DNA of 64,000 nucleotides from Candidatus Peribacteraceae bacterium (GTDB taxonomy: Bacteria > Patescibacteriota > Gracilibacteria > Peribacterales > Peribacteraceae). Positions 1 through 7,666 of this stretch are shown piece by piece. The stretch spans positions 1 to 64,000 of the forward strand of contig JAGOTD010000004.1 of NCBI GenBank assembly GCA_018061945.1. The letters run 5' to 3'. Below the pieces are notes generated by a model, which saw only the letters and a program-made list of their open reading frames with translations, was not told the origin of the DNA and ran no database searches. A program made the translations under genes and the position numbers. Position 1 is the first letter of the stretch. Every line of letters begins with the position of its first letter.

Positions 1-450
1 GAGCAAAATGAGCAGCGCCTGATCGTCGGATGACATGGTCCACAGACTATCGTGCAAGCTGAGCATGGCATCTTTCTCTTCATCGCTGAGCCAATAGAGC
101 GTGGGCAAATACACGGTATCCACGTCCGCACTGTGCGACGCAATCGCTTCCTCGATTACATCGTGAGACGTTTTTATAAGTAGTTTGAACGTGAGGTTTC
201 CAAACCACCACAGCGACATAGCGCGGCTTAAGAGGCGCAGATAGATCTCAAGCATCAAGCCATCGGCAACCGGCCGGGCGCCTGTTGCGTGGTACAGGTA
301 GGCGAAGAAAATATCTTTCGTCTCGTCCATGAAGGACAAGAAATCTTTGGCACCTTTTTTGATGACCGCCAGATTGATGGTCTGCGACGCACTCTCTTGC
401 ACGGGTGCAAGCGAGTTCATGCCGGCAGGTGGCAGGAGAGTCTCGCTCAT
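1..450 (-). CDS. Sigma-70-like RNA polymerase sigma factor (3' end beyond window)
   Basis: This ORF is open from an ATG at 450 to the window edge, 150 codons, with no stop seen. The translation has a sigma region-2-like stretch at about residues 35-80 (motif FFAYLYHATGARPVADGLML, an acidic/hydrophobic pattern like the y..yl.r.g...dA.dl.qevfl core). The end of the visible part (SLHDSLWTMSSDDQALLILL) resembles the start of region 4 of ECF-type sigma factors. The ATG overlaps the stop of the upstream gene as ATGA (447-450), so the two genes are translationally coupled. The partner is an exported membrane protein, as expected if it controls or is controlled by the sigma factor. The assignment rests on pattern only; the DNA-binding helix lies outside the window. 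Confidence 0.5.
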   Translation of the reverse strand, partial: MSETLLPPAGMNSLAPVQESASQTINLAVIKKGAKDFLSFMDETKDIFFAYLYHATGARPVADGLMLEIYLRLLSRAMSLWWFGNLTFKLLIKTSHDVIEEAIASHSADVDTVYLPTLYWLSDEEKDAMLSLHDSLWTMSSDDQALLILL

Positions 451-2294
451 GCGGAAATACGGAAGAGGTTGCGCTGGAAGAAATCCACGAATCGATCAAA
501 CGCATTGAAATTCTGCTGCACATCTTTCTCCAGTCTGTCGGTGTAGGCGTAGATTTCCTGAATGGCGCTGCGCACCGCTGTATCACTGAGCGTCTTGCTA
601 GCAGAGAGTTCCTGCAGCTTCATCTCCAGATTTTTCCACTGTGTGCGCGCTGCTATTTGATCGGCCTGCGGCAAGCGCTGGATGAGATTATCGATATGCG
701 TCGTGCGGCTGGCAACCCACGCACTTAGTGCTTCCATCTGCTGCGGTGGTGTACCGGTACGCAGAATACGCGCTTCGTTAGACACTGCACGATCAGCAAA
801 TGTATCGATTGCCTTCTCGCCGGCTGCCGCTTTTTTGTCACTCTCTTTGGCCATCTGCAAAAACTGATCCGTATCGGGCGGCACCGCATCGAGCGTGGCA
901 ATATCGACTCCGCCCTTGCGCATAACCTCCGCAAGACGATCGACTGCTTTTAGAATTGCCTGAATACTCTCTGGCGATGCATCGGTTGCAGCTGTCGCAT
1001 CACTGATCTGCTGGAGTGCGAGTTGCAAATCGGGCTGCGACACCTGTGGATAGAATGCCGTAATATCGCTTGCCTGCAATTGCTGAGTTTTTTCGTAGAC
1101 CGCCTTGAGTGTGGGCTCCACGTCGGCGGGCGCAACCGCTTTCTCGCTAATTGCCTGCGCAAGAGTCGCAATTTTTTTGATTGTCTGCACATCGTTCTTC
1201 GCCAGATCTTTCTGGACGGACGCAATGGCGCTGCGTTGCTCGCTAAAGAGAGGGGACAGAGTATCGCTACTCACGCGGGCAAACAGCGTATTGATACCCG
1301 GGTTTCCAGTAAGTGATAGATTGGCCAGCTGCACAACTGCCGCCGAGACACTTGTCACCAGTTCCTCCGGCTTCATTCCTTGTTTGATGACGATGTCTTC
1401 GGTAAACGGAGTCACGAGTGCGGTCATCGCCTGGAAATACGCATCGTTGGTATCGCGCGTTGCAATGACTGTTTCCAGCGCCTCACTAAGAGCAGTTAGC
1501 TGCGCCGCCTGTGAGCTGGTCAGCTTGCTGCCTTGCACCACGCGATTGAGCGTAAGCATGAAAGACTGATCGAACGACGCTTCGGTTTTAAGTTCATTGG
1601 CTGTCTTCATCAATGCCGCCACTGCGGCCATAGCGCTGGCGTTAGTGCTACTTACCGGCGCGGAAATGGATGAGGAAAAGACCGACGATTGGGCGACAGA
1701 TGATTGCACAGCCGATCGCGAGGATCGCACGCTACTAGAAAGAGATGATGACGAGAACGAAGATGAGCTGGAGGATGAGAACGCGACACACACGCTCGGC
1801 ATCGCGGCACTATTGCTGCAGATAAATCCGCTTTCGGTGCGACAAGTTTCGTCGCAACCGTCGCCACCGATTTGATTGTTGTCATCGCATTGTTCGTTGC
1901 TGCCTACAAAACCGTCGCCGCAGTAGCGCAGCTGACAGGTGCTGGAACACTGATTATCGAACTGTCCGTTACTTGCGCCAGTATCGCACTGTTCGCCACT
2001 ACCTTCGTCGAGGATACTGTCGCCACATCGCACAGTCGTACAGTTTGCACGACACATGCTGCCGTTACCGTTATCGACGCCTGCATCGCATTGCTCCCCA
2101 GATTCTTGTAAGCCATTGCCACATACACCTTCGGTCATAAATGGTTCTATTGATGACGAAGGCTCCCGTGGCTCTTCCAGGTTCGTGGCACCAAACGATG
2201 TCTGACTATTGAACGCCCAAATACAGAGGGTCAACAAGACAACGGTAGGAGTGAGAACTAGGCCGACAGAAAGAGGGGATAACTGTTTAGACAC
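447..2294 (-). CDS. Exported Cys-rich repeat protein with Ser linker and helical C-terminal domain
   Basis: The function is unknown. I start it at GTG 2294, 24 bases after a TATACT box, because this gives a clean N-terminal hydrophobic segment (about residues 8-30) directly after a short basic start; the open frame runs further upstream but overlaps yraN. Residues 58-169 hold three to four Cys-rich repeats of the form CGnG..e.gEqCD.G..N....C...C, the pattern of the Myxococcus cysteine-rich repeat (DUF4215-like), which is an extracellular module. Residues 171 to about 215 are almost all serine. The remaining 400 residues are predicted mainly alpha-helical and Ala/Gln/Leu-rich, with no family I recognise. 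It ends in an ATGA overlap with a sigma-70-like gene, so a role in surface sensing or as an anti-sigma-type partner is possible but inferred. Confidence 0.75.
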   Translation of the reverse strand: MSKQLSPLSVGLVLTPTVVLLTLCIWAFNSQTSFGATNLEEPREPSSSIEPFMTEGVCGNGLQESGEQCDAGVDNGNGSMCRANCTTVRCGDSILDEGSGEQCDTGASNGQFDNQCSSTCQLRYCGDGFVGSNEQCDDNNQIGGDGCDETCRTESGFICSNSAAMPSVCVAFSSSSSSSFSSSSLSSSVRSSRSAVQSSVAQSSVFSSSISAPVSSTNASAMAAVAALMKTANELKTEASFDQSFMLTLNRVVQGSKLTSSQAAQLTALSEALETVIATRDTNDAYFQAMTALVTPFTEDIVIKQGMKPEELVTSVSAAVVQLANLSLTGNPGINTLFARVSSDTLSPLFSEQRSAIASVQKDLAKNDVQTIKKIATLAQAISEKAVAPADVEPTLKAVYEKTQQLQASDITAFYPQVSQPDLQLALQQISDATAATDASPESIQAILKAVDRLAEVMRKGGVDIATLDAVPPDTDQFLQMAKESDKKAAAGEKAIDTFADRAVSNEARILRTGTPPQQMEALSAWVASRTTHIDNLIQRLPQADQIAARTQWKNLEMKLQELSASKTLSDTAVRSAIQEIYAYTDRLEKDVQQNFNAFDRFVDFFQRNLFRISA

Positions 2295-2318
2295 AGATGT
2301 TTGTTTAAAAATCTGTTT

Positions 2319-2327
2319 AGTATAGCA
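2319..2327 (-). promoter_or_regulatory. Extended -10 promoter TGC-TATACT
   Basis: On the minus strand the box TATACT (2319-2324) is preceded by TGC (2325-2327), an extended -10. It lies 24 bases before the GTG chosen for the Cys-rich protein and supports that start over the longer open frame. No good -35 is visible. The same TGCTATACT string occurs before other genes here (7632-7640, 42212-42220, 44637-44645, 48583-48591). Confidence 0.6.
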
Positions 2328-2470
2328 GAAAAAGGTCTCAAAGGGAACAAAAGACTCAAAGGATGTACTAAGCAAATACATACGGACAAGAAGCAGGTCC
2401 CAAGAGAGTGAGACAGCATTCCTTTGTTTCGTCTGAGTCCTTTGAGTCTTCTGAGTCCTCATCTGAGTCT

Positions 2471-2833
2471 TTACCAAAAATCCGACCCAATATCCTTGAG
2501 ATGCTTTTCCACCTTGTCTTTTGCCACGCAAATAATATCGATACGACCAGGACCGTCGTAATCATGTAGCGCCACCCAGTGACCGATCGCACGACGCAGG
2601 CGATGACGTTTTACTTTGCCCACAGCCGTTTCAATGGGATAAGCGATGGATGAACGCGTGCGTGTTTTTACTTCCACAAACACGATCATCTGCTCGGCTT
2701 TATCGTACGCAATAATATCGATTTCATCATGCTTAAAGCGGGTGTTGCGCTCGCGGATTTCATACTGATTTTTCAGAAGGTAATCACACGCGATTTGTTC
2801 GCCTTTGGCGCCGAGGAGGAGGTGGTCAGCCAT
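2471..2833 (-). CDS. yraN: YraN/UPF0102 family putative nuclease
   Basis: A 120-residue protein of the YraN (UPF0102) family, which has a restriction-endonuclease-like (PD-(D/E)xK) fold; its cellular substrate is not established. The family signature is present: GE..AcdYLlkn near residues 11-21, then N-R, EIDIIAYD (about 37-44) and VFVEVKTRTR (about 51-60), with E, D and the ExK of the nuclease-like site intact. Length is normal for the family. The ATG at 2833 follows a TAGACT box with a 6-base gap, so the transcript is probably leaderless. It is divergent from comM, which also handles DNA. Confidence 0.93.
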   Translation of the reverse strand: MADHLLLGAKGEQIACDYLLKNQYEIRERNTRFKHDEIDIIAYDKAEQMIVFVEVKTRTRSSIAYPIETAVGKVKRHRLRRAIGHWVALHDYDGPGRIDIICVAKDKVEKHLKDIGSDFW

Positions 2834-2886
2834 GTGAAGAGTCTAGGAGAGCAAAGAGGGAGGAGGCAATGAAAGATCTGAAGGCG

Positions 2887-2967
2887 ACGTACGAATTATG
2901 AATTACGATTTGTATCATATTCGTACTTCGTAATTCGAGCATCGTAATTCGTATTCGACAATATTTC
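2887..2967. repeat. Dispersed TACGAATTACGA element, full copy
   Basis: About 80 bases built from alternating CGAATTACGA and TCGTAATTCG words, able to fold back on itself. Its reverse complement matches the segment at about 23931-24026 almost base for base through the core (an ATTGTCG start, then the GCTCGAATTACGAAGTACGA stretch). Shorter pieces of the same words lie at 12561-12594, 39961-39991 and 48629-48658. It sits between the divergent yraN and comM. Confidence 0.7.
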
Positions 2968-3039
2968 TCCCTCTTGTCTCTTGCTTCATGGGTGTACAAA
3001 TGTACACTCACGGCACTTTACAACCTCCTCCCTGCTCCC

Positions 3040-4542
3040 ATGCTCACACAACTCCTCTCCTTTGCTCCTATTGGCGTGCACTCTCAGCCCATTCAAGTCG
3101 AAATCGGCGTCACGCCGACATCCGTCGAAGGAAAATTTTTTATTGTCGGCCTTGGCGATACAGCCGTACAGGAAAGCAAGCAGCGTGTGATTATGGCACT
3201 CAAAAGCAGCAACTATCGTTTCCCGATGGGCCGCGCGACGAATGTAAATCTGGCACCGGCGCACATCCGCAAAGTCGGTTCGCGCTACGATCTGCCGATT
3301 GCGCTCGGCATTCTGCAGAGTAACGGCTCGATTATTTTGCCAGAAACCGCTCTTAAATCGACAGCTTTTATTGGCGAGTTAGCTTTTGATGGATCGCTGC
3401 GCCACTGCAGTGGTGTGCTATCGGCTGTCATGGCGTGCAGACAAATGGGCATTGAATCGATTGTCGTACCTGCTGTAAATGGACCGGAAGCGATGCTCGT
3501 TCCCGGCGTACGCGTTATTGCAGCTGCATCCCTGCGCGAAGCGATTGCGTGTTTATCAGGCGAGCAGGAATTGCCGGTAATCGATGCCCCGGCGTCGCAT
3601 GTTTTGAATATGCTGGAAGTAACGGATTTCGCCGATGTTCGCGGACAGGCGCAGGCCAAGCGCGCACTGGAAATCGCAGCAGCCGGCGGACACAATGTGC
3701 TGCTTTCCGGTGCGCCAGGCTCGGGTAAAACGCTGCTTGCCAAAGCGCTGTGCGGCATCTTGCCGCCACTCTCGCGCGATGAAGCGCTGGAAGTAACCGG
3801 CATTTATTCAGTTGCCAATTTACTGCCGTCATCTACTCCTCTGATTCTCAGACGCCCCATGCGCACCGTGCACCACACAGCGAGTGGCGTTGCCATTGTC
3901 GGCGGCGGACAGAATCCGGCACCAGGCGAAATATCGCTAGCTCACCGCGGCGTGCTGTTTCTCGATGAACTCGCGGAGTTTCCGACTCAAGTATTGGAAG
4001 TGCTACGTCAGCCACTGGAAGACCGATGCATCACCATCAATCGCGCGAGTGGGAGTGTGACGTATCCCTCCGATTTCATTCTGGTCGCCGCTATGAATCC
4101 GCCCAAATATTCGTCGGCGTCACCCGAGCAAATGAAAAAACGTATCAGTGCACCACTGCTCGATCGCATCGATTTAACAATCGATGTGCAGCCAGTCGAT
4201 GTGGACGACCTGCAACGCAAACCCGATGCATCGGCCGAAACAAGCGCGCAGATACGCGCGCGAGTACTGCAGGCACGGCAGCGTCAAGCAGAGCGCTTTG
4301 CCAAGCAATCCATTTCGACCAATAAAGAAATGAGTGTGAAAGATCTAGATATTTTTTGCCCACTGGAAAAGGCGAGTGAAGCCCTGCTCAAACAAGCAGT
4401 TGCCAGACTCAATCTCTCGGCACGCAGTTATCATCGGACCATCAAAGTCGCACGGACGATTGCGGATTTGGAAGGCAGTGAGCACATCAAAACGATGCAC
4501 GTTGCCGAAGCGCTGCAATATAGGCAGGCGGTGGGAGTATGA
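3040..4542 (+). CDS. comM: ComM/YifB family Mg-chelatase-like AAA+ ATPase
   Basis: A 500-residue ComM/YifB protein, a hexameric AAA+ helicase that promotes branch migration when incoming DNA is integrated during transformation. The start is ATG 3040 (MLTQLLSFAPIG), since this matches the usual family N-terminus; the frame is open 22 codons further upstream. The N-terminal S5/Lon-like (ChlI) domain spans residues 1-165, Walker A GAPGSGKT is at 224-231, Walker B VLFLDEL at about 306-312, and the C-terminal Mg-chelatase domain has the ARSYHRTIKVARTIADL signature. Unusually, the Cys-rich insert that normally follows AAMNP in the family (CPCGY...C.C) is missing: here AAMNPPKYSSASPEQ (codons from 4093) runs straight into the PLLDRIDL motif. 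Confidence 0.95.
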   Translation: MLTQLLSFAPIGVHSQPIQVEIGVTPTSVEGKFFIVGLGDTAVQESKQRVIMALKSSNYRFPMGRATNVNLAPAHIRKVGSRYDLPIALGILQSNGSIILPETALKSTAFIGELAFDGSLRHCSGVLSAVMACRQMGIESIVVPAVNGPEAMLVPGVRVIAAASLREAIACLSGEQELPVIDAPASHVLNMLEVTDFADVRGQAQAKRALEIAAAGGHNVLLSGAPGSGKTLLAKALCGILPPLSRDEALEVTGIYSVANLLPSSTPLILRRPMRTVHHTASGVAIVGGGQNPAPGEISLAHRGVLFLDELAEFPTQVLEVLRQPLEDRCITINRASGSVTYPSDFILVAAMNPPKYSSASPEQMKKRISAPLLDRIDLTIDVQPVDVDDLQRKPDASAETSAQIRARVLQARQRQAERFAKQSISTNKEMSVKDLDIFCPLEKASEALLKQAVARLNLSARSYHRTIKVARTIADLEGSEHIKTMHVAEALQYRQAVGV

Positions 4543-4590
4543 ACGAGAATATGGCCTTAAAATTATCCGGCTGAAAAGAATGTAGAACTG

Positions 4591-4642
4591 AGAACGATAG
4601 AACGTAGAATTCTACGTTCTACATTTTGTGTTCTATCGTTCT
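4591..4642. repeat. Long hairpin between comM and pyrF
   Basis: Perfect inverted arms of 12 bases (agaacgatagaa, 4591-4602, and ttctatcgttct, 4631-4642) enclose an 18-base palindrome centred on gaattc (4601-4618). A further tgtagaac/gttctaca pair at 4581-4588 and 4616-4623 allows alternative folding. It could end comM transcription or separate comM from pyrF, although there is no clean T-tract. Related tgtagaacgt words occur at about 63210. Confidence 0.6.
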
Positions 4643-4684
4643 TTATAACTCGTCCCTCTCCTTCCACTCCTTCCAGTCCTCTTG

Positions 4685-4690
4685 TATTCT
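4685..4690 (+). promoter_or_regulatory. -10 box of pyrF, leaderless spacing
   Basis: TATTCT is followed by six bases and then the pyrF ATG at 4697, placing the expected transcription start on or next to the A of the start codon. Confidence 0.5.
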
Positions 4691-4696
4691 ACCGCC

Positions 4697-5530
4697 ATGC
4701 ACTACGCCGATCGCCTCCAAGCTGCCATCTCTCAAAAATCTCCCGTCTGTGTCGGGCTCGATCCGGTCATGGAAAAATTGCCGCAGGGAGTGGATAGAAG
4801 CATCGAAGGTATTCGCGATTTTTGCTACGGAATCATCGAGGCAACCAAAGATATTGCCGCGGCCATCAAACCACAAATGGCGTATTTTGAACTTCTCGGT
4901 TGGCCAGGCATGAAATTATTTTTCGAAGTCTGTGAGTATGCCAAAAACAGGGGACTCATCGTGATTGCCGATGGCAAACGTAACGATATCGGTCCTACAT
5001 GCGAAGCGTACGCTGATGCGTATTTGTACGATGGATCGCCTATCGATGCACTCACCATTACACCATTTATGGGTTCCGATGGCGTCTTGCCGTTTGTGGA
5101 CCGTTGCGTAAAAAATGAAAAGGGAATCTATGTGCAGGTAAAAAATAGCAATCCAAGCTCAGGAGAGCTACAAGATTTACCGATTGGCGATGAGGTAGTG
5201 CATGAATATCTGGCGCAGCTTGTCGAAGGCTGGGCGATGCATCACATCGGCGAACAGACGAATCTGTCATGTGTCGGTGCGGTTGTCGGCGCCACGTATC
5301 CGGAGGAGATGAAGTATCTGCGCACACTTATGCCACATGTCCCGTTTCTTGTGCCGGGCTATGGCGCTCAGGGAGCAACAGCCAAGGATTGTGTGCACGC
5401 ATTTTTGCCTGACGGTACTGCTGCACTTGTCACCGCCACTCGCTCCATCATCTACGCGGCAAGCGATAAAAACTGGCAAGATAAAGCGGGCGAAGCGGCG
5501 GCCGATATGGCCGAGGCGTTGAAGCGATAA
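4697..5530 (+). CDS. pyrF: Orotidine 5'-phosphate decarboxylase (type 2)
   Basis: A 277-residue OMP decarboxylase, the last step of de novo UMP synthesis, of the longer type-2 subfamily. Visible motifs are the N-terminal VCVGLDPVMEKLP, the K-x-x-x-A..E segment AAIKPQMAYFELLG, the catalytic DGKRNDIGPT loop (residues about 93-102) and the phosphate-binding VPGYGAQGA near 225, ending in a TATRSIIYA helix. The start is ATG 4697, preceded by TATTCT at 4685-4690 with exactly six bases between, so the mRNA probably has no leader. No other pyrimidine gene is adjacent. Confidence 0.95.
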   Translation: MHYADRLQAAISQKSPVCVGLDPVMEKLPQGVDRSIEGIRDFCYGIIEATKDIAAAIKPQMAYFELLGWPGMKLFFEVCEYAKNRGLIVIADGKRNDIGPTCEAYADAYLYDGSPIDALTITPFMGSDGVLPFVDRCVKNEKGIYVQVKNSNPSSGELQDLPIGDEVVHEYLAQLVEGWAMHHIGEQTNLSCVGAVVGATYPEEMKYLRTLMPHVPFLVPGYGAQGATAKDCVHAFLPDGTAALVTATRSIIYAASDKNWQDKAGEAAADMAEALKR

Positions 5531-5765
5531 ATCACCATCAGAGCGCCCCTTCGCGGGCGCGGCGGTTTATAATTCCTGCATCATCAATGCATATCATTTG
5601 TTTTTGCAAACGAAACACAGGATGTTTTTATCTACTGCCTGATCTCTTGGCTCTCCATCCATCTAGGAGCGTCTGGCCGTGTGCAATCTACAATACCAAC
5701 ATCGGGGCACGATGCCCCTCCTGCGGATACTAAAAAGCTAAGAAGCTAAACCCTCACTCCTGAAT

Positions 5766-7469
5766 CTACTTCCACAGCGTCCCTGTCGCCAGAGGCGCAG
5801 TGCCTTCGATCCAACGATACTCGCCGGAATGATCTGTCCACTGCACAGCTCCCAGTTCGTTTGGATTGCCTGGCTTCACCAGATTCAACTGTAAGCTATT
5901 GCCAGCACCTGTCACTGTAACATCGCCCCATAGCTGCAACGTTACTGTCTTGTGGTTCAGAAGTCCCATCGCATCCGGAATATTGGGGCAGGTAATGCCA
6001 TCTGTCCCAGACGAACAGGTGATATAGTCACCGGTTACAGGATTGCGCAGCGTCCAGCCGCGTACCTCTACTTGCCCTGCTATAACAGGCGTGAAGATGA
6101 GCTGAGACAAAGCGATAGTACGGTCTGCAATCATCGCGCCGGAGAACGAAAATGCGGTGAGCATTTGATTATTGCCCGAAGCGAGCACGCCGGTTGCCGG
6201 CGACTCGCGCTGGATGCGCGTAATGCGGCCAAATGTCGTCTGGTGCTTTGGGAAAGGAATCGGGAAAACGTTCGTGATGGTATTATTGGTTGTTGCTCCA
6301 TACGTTGTGACTGTAAACGAGCGAATTTCAAGCAGCTGCTTGGCAGCACCGTTGTCGTTGAGCCCACGCACTGTCGCGCGCGCAACCACATGGACATCTT
6401 TGTCGGCTGGCAACGCAAAATCCTGGCCAGGGGTTAACTGCACTTCGTAGATTTGTTTGTAGTCGACGGTGTCGGCTGTTATACGCTGTGTAAGCGACGC
6501 AATAAGCGTGCCGTCATCGGTGACAAGATCGATAGTCTTGAGAGCCGGCACGTCGGCGAATAACTTGATCTGCGCCGCGCGCACAAATCCGGATTCACCG
6601 TTCATACGCAAAACGCCATCGGCAATGGCATCCGTTTTTGTACCGACAATAAGAAAGTGATTGCTAAGAGGAAAGGTAAAGAGCGATGAAACAGAAGATG
6701 CAGAACTCGAGGAGGAGGACGAAGAAGAGGAAACAGAGGATGCAGATGAAGCAGAGGATGAGCTGGAAGTTGAACTCACCGAACTAAATGAACTACTGGA
6801 AGAGGAAGAAGAGCTGGAAGACGTGGAAGAAATCGATTGACCCGCTTCGGCCAAGCGATAGTTTTCTAGCTGACCTTGTTTTTCCGCAAGGAAAGCAGCA
6901 ACGAGCCTGGCGACCTGACCGCGTGTGAGCGGAGAATCCAGACGGATGACCATCGGAATATCGACGTGTCTGTCTGCGGCGGCGCGGTAATACGTCTCAG
7001 CCCAATGCTCGCCCTGGTGTGCAGCAAGAATTTTGTAACCGTACATGGTGGTGATCATTTTGAGTGCCTCTCCGTACGACACTGTCTGTGCTGGCTGGAA
7101 TGATCCGTCGGTGTAGCCTTTTACCCAATCATTATTTTTGGCAGCACAGATGTACGGACTAAACCAATCTTGTGTACGGACATCGGAAAAACAAGTGGCG
7201 CCTTTGCTTGCATCAAAATTCGGAATACTTGATCCAAGGCTTGCTATAGCCATTTTCAAAAACTCAGCACGATTGATACTCCGACTCACGCCAAAGTAAT
7301 TATTGGCGTACCCTCTGGTGATACGTTCATTGGTCAGCACGTTGATGCCGGCAGCTTCTTTGGAAAGCGGCTTCACATCTTTGTAGGCGGTGTGTGATGT
7401 AAAATCCAATGCGAATGTAGTCATTGGAATGAGCAGAGCGATAGTGGTGAGGGAGGTTTTGAGTTTCAT
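5766..7469 (-). CDS. S-layer-homology (SLH) domain exported protein
   Basis: A 567-residue exported protein. A signal peptide (MKLKTSLTTIALLIPMTTFA) leads into about 180 residues with three SLH-type repeats: INRAEFLKM, FSDV...DWFSPYI..A...WVKGYTDGSFQP....YGEALKM and LTRGQVARLVAAF. SLH domains attach proteins to cell-wall polymers. A linker at about 216-262 is almost pure serine. The C-terminal ~300 residues are beta-rich, with an Ig-like feel, and not assigned. TATACT (7478-7483 on the minus strand) lies 8 bases before the ATG. It is divergently transcribed from a subtilase, so both may belong to the cell-surface programme. Confidence 0.85.
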   Translation of the reverse strand: MKLKTSLTTIALLIPMTTFALDFTSHTAYKDVKPLSKEAAGINVLTNERITRGYANNYFGVSRSINRAEFLKMAIASLGSSIPNFDASKGATCFSDVRTQDWFSPYICAAKNNDWVKGYTDGSFQPAQTVSYGEALKMITTMYGYKILAAHQGEHWAETYYRAAADRHVDIPMVIRLDSPLTRGQVARLVAAFLAEKQGQLENYRLAEAGQSISSTSSSSSSSSSSSFSSVSSTSSSSSASSASSVSSSSSSSSSSASSVSSLFTFPLSNHFLIVGTKTDAIADGVLRMNGESGFVRAAQIKLFADVPALKTIDLVTDDGTLIASLTQRITADTVDYKQIYEVQLTPGQDFALPADKDVHVVARATVRGLNDNGAAKQLLEIRSFTVTTYGATTNNTITNVFPIPFPKHQTTFGRITRIQRESPATGVLASGNNQMLTAFSFSGAMIADRTIALSQLIFTPVIAGQVEVRGWTLRNPVTGDYITCSSGTDGITCPNIPDAMGLLNHKTVTLQLWGDVTVTGAGNSLQLNLVKPGNPNELGAVQWTDHSGEYRWIEGTAPLATGTLWK

Positions 7470-7634
7470 AGGTGGTGAGTATACATGAAGGGATAAAACA
7501 GAAGTAAGAATTTAGACGTAAGAATCAAGGACTATTCTGGGTAAGAACAAAGCCATTATCTCTGTGACGTTCAATGGAGTCTTTTCATTACAATTTCATT
7601 CCGGAGGCACCTACCGTTTCTTGGCGAATTCTGC

Positions 7635-7640
7635 TATACT
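7635..7640 (+). promoter_or_regulatory. -10 box (TGC-TATACT) of the subtilase gene
   Basis: TGCTATACT at 7632-7640, with the ATG at 7667. The predicted leader is about 20 bases and contains no Shine-Dalgarno sequence. Confidence 0.55.
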
Positions 7641-7666
7641 AGTAAGATTTATTCACACTCACACAC

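Noticed and set aside
3285..3803. Long minus-strand frame inside comM
   Set aside because: It is the reverse frame of the conserved comM coding region; codon positions are set by comM.
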